Shown here: piece by piece, positions 54,715 through 63,329 of the stretch
Numbering within the stretch: the stretch's first letter is position 1
Layout: every line of letters begins with the position of its first letter
Source: Ctena decussata
Lineage: Eukaryota > Mollusca > Bivalvia > Lucinida > Lucinidae
Length of the DNA: 64,000 bases
Direction: 5' to 3'
Assembly (NCBI GenBank): GCA_963989385.1
Contig: OZ022498.1
Coordinates: 103,897,298-103,961,297 of the forward strand
The notes under the pieces: generated by a model
Database searches by the model: none
Told to the model about the DNA's origin: nothing
The model's input: only the letters and a program-made list of their open reading frames with translations
Position numbers and translations under genes: made by a program

Positions 54715-55850
54715 AAATCAGCATTTTTGATATCATATATTCTATTTTTTGATATCACAAATTTGATTTCTTGGTATCACAAAATACATTTTTTGATATC
54801 ACAAAATAAGCTTCATTTATCACAAATTCTATTTTGTGATATCAAACAATAGATTTTGTGATATTTTGTAATATCACAAAATCAAGGCGTGTTTTTTTTA
54901 TATCAAAATACAGATATTGTGATATCAATAAATGTGTAAAATTTTCTAATGTCAGAACGATTTTGTGATAGACAGGCCCGACCAGTACGCGGACACTTTT
55001 AAGGGTGTTTTACCTAATGTTTAAGACTCCAACGTGTTCCAGATTACCAGATGGGCACACAATTTAGGAAAATCCTTGTGCTAAATATAGACAAAAGGAA
55101 CACTTGAAAAAAAATTATCTGCGCATGCGCAAAGTAACGCTATTGGGGCCATGCTATTTGCTGTATCAAACTGGCTTATCATACCAGTACGCGGACACCT
55201 TAGAATCTGAGTAAGATGTGATGACATTTATACGCTGCAATACTAAATTAATTTATTGGTACATGCAGTTACCAAAAACTGATTAACATCGTAAAAGGCT
55301 GTTCTTAATTCATATTGACAGATGGCTGTTTACTTTGCCTGTTTCAACGTTTGGCGCAGTCAAACTGAAGCATCGATCGTGATACCGGTCTGCATCAGCC
55401 CTGCAAATTCGTGAATGTGTTGTGTAAATGTAAACGTGAATGACAAAACGATAAAGAAATGGTGCCTTGAAAAAATATCACAAAGTCAGTTGAATCTAAA
55501 AAGTATCTTAGAGTTTATTTGACGCCAAACACAAAAGTGTCCGCGTACTGGTAGTGTCCGCGTACTGGTCGGGTCTGTCTATCACAAAATAGATTTTATG
55601 ACACCACAAAATCACTAAGAGTTTGTGATATTACATATTATATTTTGTAATTATCACAAAATCGAATATGTGATATAAATAAATACATCTGAGTTTGTGA
55701 TATCATAAAATCCCTTTGATTTGGTGATATCACAAAATCCATTTTGTGATATAAAAAAATAGAGATGATTTTTTGATATCACAAATTCTATTTTGTGATA
55801 TCACAAAATACTATATCACAAAATAGAATTTGTGATATCACAACATAGGG
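54715..55850. repeat. GATATCACAAAA word array, split by a TIR element
   Basis: More than twenty variants of TGATATCACAAAAT and its reverse complement ATTTTGTGATATCA occur at 54715-54970 and 55580-55850 in both orientations with irregular spacing. The two halves are separated by the 611 bp element at 54970-55580. Confidence 0.85.
54970..55580. mobile_element. 611 bp TIR element, AGACAGGCCCGACCAGTACG ends
   Basis: AGACAGGCCCGACCAGTACG...CGGACACTTTT at the left. The right holds AAAAGTGTCCGCGTACTGG, then a second GTGTCCGCGTACTGGTCGGG and TCTGTCT. A third CCAGTACGCGGACACC is at 55183. No open frame of note. Superfamily not assigned. Confidence 0.85.
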
Positions 55851-55897
55851 ATTTTATAGTATTAAAAGCAACTCATATCGTTGGATGTTGTAAAATC

Positions 55898-56690
55898 GTG
55901 GGAGTTGTAAATTCGTGGGTGTTAGTAATTTGCATAATATTCATGCGCAAAAGAAGTTTCACTAAGTGTTTATTCTACCAACATTTAACCATGCATAAAG
56001 GTTTTATTTCATAACAAAAGCAAATGCCTACAGCCTAAATAGGGAATAGAACTTTTAAAAAAGTTTGACCAATTGATTTTATGCCTTCTTTTGCTATTTC
56101 TTTTTTGCATATCTGAAAAGCGGCCATTTTCTAATCTCGGATATCAGCCTGAGAAAACATTGCAATGATTACTGATTTTGTACCTTCTGGTGAACAGTTG
56201 GCCCTAGTATGGATGCAAAATCTTATTGCAAAATTGTTTTCTTATTTGATTATTATACCGGGGGTCCTTATCTGCTTTTTCTTGAAAAAGAAAGTGTTAT
56301 GTTTTGAGAGTAGGGCTGAATCCAGGCTTGTATTTTCTCTAAAAGAAAACAGTCTGTTCATACTGTTATTTAGTATTCAAGCGGATATAACCAGACAGTG
56401 GTACAGTGAATTTCAACTCGTTCTGTTCAAGGGCTATGACGCTACAGTTAAAAATGTTTTGGTTGTAGGAAAGCCAAGGTAGAGCTTTATGAATCCTGTT
56501 TGAATGAGTGGGTATCTCCCTTTAATAATTAAAATCTGATCATAGATTGGATTATTTATAATCTGTTAAGACTAAAAAGTTTCCAAAAGCACCTATAAAA
56601 CAGAAAATAATGAACAAGTGACTTGATGTGGGTAGGTCGATTTTTTATCACGCGGCAGAACACATCCACGAATTTACAACCCATTGACAT
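55898..56690. repeat. Region bounded by GTTGTAAATTCGTGG inverted words
   Basis: GTTGTAAATTCGTGGGTG near 55905 is inverted as CATCCACGAATTTACAAC near 56662. The 105-codon frame between (56165-56482) is unrecognised. It might be a TIR element of about 790 bp; weak. Confidence 0.35.
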
Positions 56691-56966
56691 TTGCTATAAT
56701 TAGATCACCCAATCACATGCGGATGAATTTTCTAACATTGAAACAATATTGCTTTGCATCCAAACTGTATCAGGTTATTCATCTGGTGTTGTGGTATAAT
56801 TATGTCATAAGAAAATATCAAGAAATTATTTAACATGTGACTGTCACGTGATTTAGTTCTTATATCCACGATTATACCACCTTCAAGGCTACTGATCAGC
56901 ACATTCGATATCTTACATGTTCTGGACGCAGTCATACAAAGCCGATTATCTTTTTTAAAAGATATG

Positions 56967-57440
56967 CGGTCCTACTAAAGACAGAAAAGGCCTTACGCCA
57001 CCGAAAAGGACCGAAAAGAACTTTCGGGCACCGAAAAGGGCTTTTATTTGCCGTTAAATGCCATATAAAACATATGTTTCAGCACTTTTTCTATCATTTT
57101 ATTATTAATCAGTGCTTGAATAATAATTCTTGTAACTGTAGTAGCTTCATCCTGAAATTTCACAAAAATATTACAGCACCGAAAAGGACTCAATTTCTGG
57201 TGGAAAGATGCCATGTACCGAAAAGGACATTGCAAATGCCGAATTTTGGAAACGGCAAAAAGGGCATTTTTTCACTTAAAGTACTAGAAAATTATCTTAT
57301 GAATAATATTTTACCCGATATACTTTTTTTCAAACGTATTTATAGCATAAAGTGTCATTTATAAAGTCCTTTTCGGTGCCCGAAAGTTCTTTTCGGTCCT
57401 TTTCGGTGGCATAAGTCCTTTTCTGTCTTTAGTAGGACCC
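56967..57440. mobile_element. Mutator-like MITE with 9 bp target duplication
   Basis: AAAGATATG flanks both sides (56958-56966 and 57441-57449). The TIRs are about 75 bp: GGTCCTACTAAAGACAGAAA, then CACCGAAAAGGACCGAAAAG and CTTTCGGGCACCGAAAAGG, inverted at the right. ACCGAAAAGGAC words recur inside. A long TIR plus a 9 bp duplication points to the Mutator superfamily. It ends 200 bp downstream of the exon 1 donor. Confidence 0.85.
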
Positions 57441-57641
57441 AAAGATATGTCTTGTTTAATTTTTTCTGTTTTACATTTTACCATTTCTCATCTAAATCTG
57501 ACATTCACAGAAATGATAAATATAAATCTATAAGAATAAACTTCAATTACACGCACAATGGTTCGCTAATAAACGCTAAGTTAATAAACTTCTTGTATCT
57601 TGGTTAGCGCGTTAATTGAATGGTGTACGGTACTGCTTTAC

Positions 57642-57702
57642 CTTTTGATGCGCCGACAATCACGAGAAGCTGTGCAATATAAATCCATAACGAGTGCTTC
57701 AT
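57642..57702 (-). CDS. Exon 1: signal peptide of secreted EGF-repeat protein
   Basis: This is the first coding exon of a secreted EGF-domain protein. Seen: an ATG at 57702-57700 opens 20 codons with a short basic start (MKHS) and a hydrophobic core (LWIYIAQLLVIVG), a typical secretory signal peptide. An in-frame TAG lies 18 nt upstream, the -3 base is a purine, and no longer start is possible in this frame. The exon closes after one base of codon 21 at a GTAAAG donor (57641), giving phase 1. Exon 2 (47123) starts with the two bases needed to complete that codon as Ala, just before the first EGF cysteine. Cleavage is likely near the Gly-Ala-Ser-Lys-Ala stretch. Inferred: joining to 47123 rests on phase, domain logic and strand; no transcript is available. 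An unseen non-coding exon further 5' is possible. Confidence 0.72.
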
Positions 57703-57812
57703 CGCGCACGATCGCTAAAACTCAGAGAATAAAAACTATCAGGAGACACAAGAATAACTCATGTTTATCCTAATTTTGACAAAAACTTATGTATTACTCC
57801 ATGAAAATAAAC

Positions 57813-57821
57813 TTTTTATAC
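57813..57821 (-). promoter_or_regulatory. Candidate TATA box of the EGF-repeat gene
   Basis: TATAAAAAG on the minus strand lies about 111 nt upstream of the exon 1 ATG, which would leave a 5' UTR of roughly 80 nt. The flanking sequence is AT-rich, so such a word may occur by chance. No initiator or CpG cluster was recognised nearby. Confidence 0.3.
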
Positions 57822-57822
57822 T

Positions 57823-58375
57823 ATTTACATCTTTCGACACACACTCTTACGCGACCTTACAAACTTCAACGAAGGTAAATACGCTCGTGCTGAGATTTAT
57901 AGAATATATTCATCCGCTAAATGCTCAACTTATTATATTCATTCATTGAAAGTAATAATCATCGAAAATATCTAAAAAAAAATGACTTAATGCAATTGTA
58001 TTAGACTCTTTGTCTTGAGGCTGAGACTTAAATAACGTCTAATTATGAATTTTAAGTGTCAGTGTTTATTTCCTTCCGCGCATGTATTGGCAAACATTGT
58101 GATTCGGTTTTGATGTCTTAAGTGCGCGCGAACACGGCACGAGCCAGGTATAATGTGTGTTTTTTCAAGCATGCTGAATAAATTTACATACTTTCAAATT
58201 GAAACAATTTATCTTAGTGCTAATTTAGTAGGTATATCTATGTAAATTAGCTAGACGTATACAATTAAAGAATGAAGGGATAGATAAAACTATTTTCGGG
58301 GTTTTAAGCAGATTTTTTTTGGCCCTTTTATCTTGTTTCTTTTTCGTTTCTCCTCTTTTATTTATTTTATTTTAT
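57823..58375. other. 5' flank of the EGF-repeat gene
   Basis: Upstream of the possible TATA box. No conserved promoter block, CpG cluster or divergent gene was recognised. Confidence 0.3.
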
Positions 58376-58377
58376 TA

Positions 58378-59400
58378 TGCCCCTGCCATTAAAAATGGGG
58401 GGGGGGGGGCATACAGTATCACCGCTGTCCGTACGTACGTACGTAGCGTACGTATGTAACGTCCGTACGAAATGGTTTCCGTTCGATATCTTTTGAAAGC
58501 ATTGGTGTATTGAATTCATATTTCATAAACAGCTATATAATCATAAAATACAGGTCAACTTCAATGTTGGGCAAAATCCGTCGATTATTATGGGAGTTAT
58601 GGCCCTTTTTCGACTTTATTTTGTATGAAAAAAATGGTTTCCGTTCGATATCTTTTGAAAGCATTGGTGTATTGAATTCATATTTTATACACAGGTATAT
58701 AATCATAAAATACAGGCCAAGTTCGATGTTGGGCAAAATCCTTCGATTATTGTGGGAGTTATGGCCCTTTTTCGACTTTATTTTGTATGAAAAAATGGTT
58801 TCCGTTCGATATTTTTGAAAGCATTGGTGTATTGAATTCATATTTTATACACGGGTATATAATCATAAAATACAGGTCAAGTTCGATGTTGGGCAAAACC
58901 TGTCGATTATTGTGGGAGTTATGGCCCTTTTTCGACTTTATTTTGTATGAAAAACTGGTTTCCATTCATTCTCTTTTGAAAGCATTGGTGTATTGAATTC
59001 ATATTATATACACAGGTATATAATCATAAAATACAGGTCAAGTTCGATATTTGGTAAAATCCGTCAATTATTGTGGGAGTTATGGCCCTTTTTCGACTTC
59101 CTTTCATACAATAATGGTTTCCGTATGTTAGTTTTTGAAAAGTTACTTGTTTCGGGGCTATTTCTTTTGGAAAGTTGCATGGCACCCATTTCTGGCGCCC
59201 CCCCCCCCCCCCCTCCACCCCACACTTCTCTTGATCCAAGAAGCACAATAAATCTGCCCAAGGAAAACAATAAAACATGTACCACAGAAGTCTGCCTTTG
59301 TGAACCTAGTTATGCTTCAAGTGCCAGTACCTTAAACAAGGCGCCATCTTACTTAGGGCACTAGGCGGGGGCATCCGTGTCCTATGGACACATTTCTAGT
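58378..59400 (+). mobile_element. Helitron-like element E with four ~160 bp core units
   Basis: Left TGCCCCTGCCATT with a G13 tract (58397-58409) and an ACGT-rich run at 58428-58470. The core units start at 58474, 58636, 58797 and 58957 (GGTTTCCGTTCGATATCTTT, GTGGGAGTTATGGCCCTTTT), with a part unit at 59116. After a C16 tract (59198-59213) the right end reads CTAGGCGGGGGCATCC, a GTGTCC-TAT-GGACAC hairpin, then ATTTCTAG. A hairpin just before CTAG is the canonical Helitron 3' end; the 5' TC is not evident. Confidence 0.75.
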
Positions 59401-59902
59401 TTTTTTCAAAGACTATCAAAGGTAGGCTACAAATACATGGCTGTTTTCGCGAAGACAAAAAAAGTAACTTTTACAAAATGTTTAATAAGATGATATTTTT
59501 GTATCTTTTCTTTCTCTTTGCGCAACGCCTCTGCGTACCTACCTGAAAGACCCGTTTCTACGGGAGTTAAGGCAGTATCTATCGAAAGATGGAAGATTGC
59601 GCATCAGAGCATTCGAGAATAGGCCTTGTTGAAGACGAGATGGTGAGAAATAGTACTAAAATAGCAGCAACTATAGGTTACTGGAAAAAGACATCATTTT
59701 CTTGAAGGTCATTTATTTATTTTATTTGTTCTATTTTACTTTTTTATTGCAATATAGGGCTGTTGATAAATCTTCACGAGCATCTAGAATAGGTCAATGT
59801 TTGCTCACATGCCCGCGTCAACTTTACGCGCGGTCCGATGAAAAGAGTTTACTGGGTTAACTAAGTTAACGCTTAGGCATAAAAAAGAGTAGCGGACTTT
59901 TT

Positions 59903-60908
59903 ATGCCCCCGCCATTTTTCAGAGGAGAGGGGGATATATTATCACCGCTACGCATACGTACGTCCATCCGTCCGTCCCGTGCGTACGAAAAATGGTTTCC
60001 GTTCATTATCTTTTGAAAACAGTTCGATTAAGGGTAAAATCCGTCAATTATTGTATATTTATATTATTTTGTACGAAAAAAAAATGGTTTCTGTTCATTA
60101 TCTTTTGAAAAGATTAGTGTATTGGGTTCATATTTTATACACAGGTATATAATCATAAAAATACAGGTCAAATTTGATTAAGCGGGTAAAATCCGTCAAT
60201 TATTATGGGAGTTATGAACCTTTTTTCAACTTTTTTTTATTTTGTACGAAAAAAAAATGGTTTCCGTTCGTTATCTTTTGAAAAGATCCGTGTATTGGAT
60301 TTATATTCTATATATAATTATAAAATACAGGTCAAGTTCTATTTAGGGTAAAACCTGCCAATTACTTTGGGATTTACGGCCCTTTTTCAAGTTTATTTCA
60401 TACAAAAAATGTTTTCCGTTTGTTATTTTATTGAAAAGTTACTTGTTTCCAGGCTATTTCTTTTGAATGTGAGTGAGTGAACTCGGGTTTAACGTCCCAC
60501 CAACAACGAGGTCATATGGAGACGGGACCTCGGTTTAAAGTCTCATCCGAAAGACCGGAGAAGCGGGGGATCGATCTTGCGATCCCTGGATCGGTAGTCC
60601 GGAGTGTTATCCACTATACTACAGCCGCTCCTATATTTCTTTTGAAAGTTGCATGACATCCATTTCTATGGTAAGATACAGAACGTTATCAGATATCACA
60701 GTCGTGAGCCCCCCTCGCCCCCACCCTCTCTTGGTCCAAGAAGCACAATACATCTGCCGAAGGAAAACAATATTTATTAAACCATGTACCACACAAGTCT
60801 GCCTCTGTGAACCTACCTATCCTACTAGAACCAGTACCTTAAACAAGGTGCCATCTTACTTAAGGCACTAGGCGGGGGCATCCATGTCCAGTGGACACAT
60901 TTCTAGTT
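59903..60908 (+). mobile_element. Helitron-like element F, sister of E
   Basis: TGCCCCCGCCATTTTTCAG, then ACGTCCATCCGTCCGTCCCG, decayed core units (GGTTTCCGTTCATTATCTTT), and the same right end as E: GGCGGGGGCATCC, hairpin TGTCC-AGT-GGACA, CATTTCTAG. The right ends of E and F agree over more than 150 bp. A family D SINE sits inside. Confidence 0.75.
60468..60631 (-). mobile_element. SINE family D nested in element F
   Basis: 164 bp, minus orientation. TATTTCTTTTGAA lies at 60455-60467 and again at 60634-60646, so the target duplication is intact apart from two extra bases on the head side. Confidence 0.93.
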
Positions 60909-61406
60909 TATCTTATTTTATTCTACTTTATTTGTTCATCAATAGCGAGCCCGAAAAGCTTTCGTCGAAGGCTTCGATCGCCGCAGCGAATAATTTCTCA
61001 GTGATTTACCAAAACAACAAACTAAACTGCCTGCAGTGAAAAAAAAGACATACCAGTACAGACGTTTTTAGCAAGGTGCAGTATAGGAGTCATTTTTTCC
61101 GTCCGTCCACTAGACAGTCATTCCATTCACGAGCGGCCATCCGCCCACAATTTTCTCGATTGTTTGCGTCTATTTCTCTGAACTATACCATTCATGAAAC
61201 ATGGCATGAGGATTCTTTTTAGTATTATGTCCATGGTATTTGCAACCTTGACTCGTGGACTGTTATTTTTACACCCAAAATTGCATGGACCGAAGCGCAT
61301 GTCTATTCTTCATGAACTGCAATGACGACAATCGTCAAATCTGACGCAACATTTTCTTTTAGGATACCTTCTGTAATTCTATATTTCAAACTCTAGCGTA
61401 TTTATT

Positions 61407-61514
61407 CCCAGCAGGCACATGACGTTGAAACGACGTCATACTGACGTCGATGCGACGTCATTACGTCGCATCGACGTCAGTACGACGTCATTTCGACGTT
61501 ATGTGCCTGCTGGG
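61407..61514. mobile_element. GACGTC palindrome MITE, best copy
   Basis: 108 bp: two 52 bp arms and a CATT spacer. Ends CCCAGCAGGCACATGACG / ATGTGCCTGCTGGG. The arms agree at 48 of 52 positions and all four differences are transitions. Each arm has three or four ACGTC words, several within TGACGTC. Confidence 0.95.
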
Positions 61515-61653
61515 TTCGGCGTCATAAAGTACCCCAAATATGTGAATCAGTTGTGTGTAATTCGGCTATTAGAAAAAAATTCTCTTCCAAAGCAACCTTG
61601 TAAGGCGGGTCTAGATTTTTGGGACTGTTTCGGAAAGGGAAAACGTCTGTCTT

Positions 61654-61742
61654 CCCAGCGACGTCGTATCGATGTCGATGCGACTTCATTACGTTGCATC
61701 GACGTCACTACGACATCATTTCAACGTCATGTGCCTGCTGGG
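61654..61742. mobile_element. GACGTC palindrome MITE, left end shortened
   Basis: CCCAGCGACGTCGTATCGATG to GTCATGTGCCTGCTGGG. It lies 140 bp from the best copy in the same orientation. Confidence 0.85.
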
Positions 61743-61898
61743 TTATAATTGAAGAAATACGGTAGGTAAAAGCACGACTTTGTGATCGCTCGAAATGATG
61801 AATTCACTTTCAGTTTTTGGAATCCGTTTTATGATTTTGGTACTTTGACCGCTCTACTTTTATCCATTATTAAACGACATGAAACAGCCAGTCTTCAA

Positions 61899-62042
61899 AT
61901 GAATGAGTGAACTCTGGTTTAACACCCACCAAGACATACGGAGACGGGACCTCGGTTTAAAGTTTCACCAGAAAGACCGGAGAAGCAGGGGATCGAACTT
62001 GCGACCGTCTAGCGCGTTAACTACTACCCTACTGCCGCTTCT
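61899..62042 (-). mobile_element. SINE family D, internally deleted
   Basis: GCCAGTCTTCAA flanks it (61887-61898 and 62043-62054). It is 144 bp, having lost about 20 bp of the body, and is more diverged than the other three copies. Confidence 0.9.
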
Positions 62043-62044
62043 GC

Positions 62045-62630
62045 CAGTCTTCAAGATCTCATTCATGTACTTATTCTGGAAAAAATGATTTCGACATTTC
62101 TGAACTTTTCTTTTCGCCTGTGTGCGATACAGATCAAGTAGTCCATATAATTAGACACATTAAACTTTGACTTTCTTAAAAATAAAGTCAAAATGACGCA
62201 TGTCAAAATATCAAATAATAGTATCAGTCGATTATTGTCCCATCAAAGATTATTACAAAGCGTTTATTGCTGATTTTCTGACAGATTAGCTGCAGAATCT
62301 GGTTTTGATCGGTTAGCAAAATCTATACATCCAAGATAAAAGCACTTTTAACCATGTAGATACAGATCTACAATCACACTTCGTGTTAAGTTTTAGATTC
62401 ACTTTTATCATTTTGACCGAAAGCGTAGAAGTGGAGGGAAAACAGAAACGTTCCAGACAACATCATTTTTTTAATTTGAATGCAAATCGAATTTTCTGTG
62501 CCATTGAAGTTCTCAAGTTCTATAAATGGCATTCTTGAGATTATGTTTGGGCCAGAAAGAACAAATGCTAGTGGTCTAAAACCAATTTTGGTTGAATTTG
62601 ACCACTCTTTCACAGAAGTAGACAATGGGC
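62045..62630. other. Intergenic, no recognised feature
   Basis: AT-rich. No repeat or gene that I can support. Confidence 0.3.
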
Positions 62631-62636
62631 ATTTAC

Positions 62637-62637
<1 letters not shown>

Positions 62638-62672
<35 letters not shown>

Positions 62673-62785
62673 TTTATTACAAGAAGTGCGGTAAGGTTGT
62701 ATATTGTTACTTTCTCCGAATTTATTATGTTTGAAGCGTTTTGTCCTTTAAAACTATTAATTGCAGAGAGAGAGAGAGAGAGAGA
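62638..62785 (+). repeat. Two (AG)n microsatellites
   Basis: About 16 AG units at 62638-62670 and 11 at 62764-62785. Each is followed by a CTTACAAGAAGYR-like word (TTACAAGAAG), suggesting one duplicated unit. Confidence 0.9.
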
Positions 62786-62993
62786 GACTGCTCCTTACAA
62801 GAAGCAAGTACGTTCCTTCTTCTGCTGAAGGGAATAGGTGGGAGCGGGGAGGGGTGAAGGGGCAAACATGAAGTCACAAAAGCCATCATATTTTGAAAGA
62901 TGTGGAGAAAAAAACCCCATATAGATGTGACCATACACTTTGGGCCACTACGCAGTAGAAGAGAGGACTAAGTCGTATCGTAATGTTCCTGAG

Positions 62994-63326
62994 CACAGGG
63001 TATAATCGATTCCGCCAATTTTCGCTTCCTGCAGAGACTGTCCGTCATATTTGGCTTCCGCCGAGACTGTCCGCGAATTCTTGCTTCCTGCAGAGACTAC
63101 TGTCCTCGAAAAATGGCTTCCTGCCGAGACTGTCCGCGTGATTCTGCTTCCTGCCGAGAGCCTCGGCAGGAAGCAGAATCACGCGGACAGTCTCTGCAGG
63201 AAGCCATTTATCATGTACAGAAGTCTCGGCAGGAAGCAAGAGTTCGCGGACAGTCTCGGCGGAAGCCAAATATGATGTACAGTCTCTGCAGGAAGCGAAA
63301 ATTAGCGGAATCGATTATACCCTGTG
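62994..63326. mobile_element. 333 bp foldback of 30 bp sub-repeats, copy 2
   Basis: It has exactly the length of the 20.8 kb copy. CACAGGGTATAATCGATTCC / GGAATCGATTATACCCTGTG ends pair without mismatch. CTGAG is duplicated (62989-62993 and 63327-63331). Sub-repeat starts in the left arm are at 63024, 63054, 63083, 63116 and 63146. The centre is CTGCCGAGAGCCTCGGCAG. The arms are nearly perfect, so this copy seems young. Confidence 0.95.
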
Positions 63327-63329
63327 CTG

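Noticed and set aside
56165..56482. 105-codon plus frame with hydrophobic stretches
   Set aside because: The composition is that expected of AT-rich DNA (Leu, Ile, Phe, Lys); no motif, and antisense within an intron.
58510..59000. Repeated frames on both strands (102, 68 and 69 codons)
   Set aside because: They follow the ~160 bp core repeats of element E and have no known domain.
61419..61748. 109-codon frame across the two GACGTC palindromes
   Set aside because: Asp-Val-Asp-Ala-Thr-rich peptides come from the palindromic ACGTC words.
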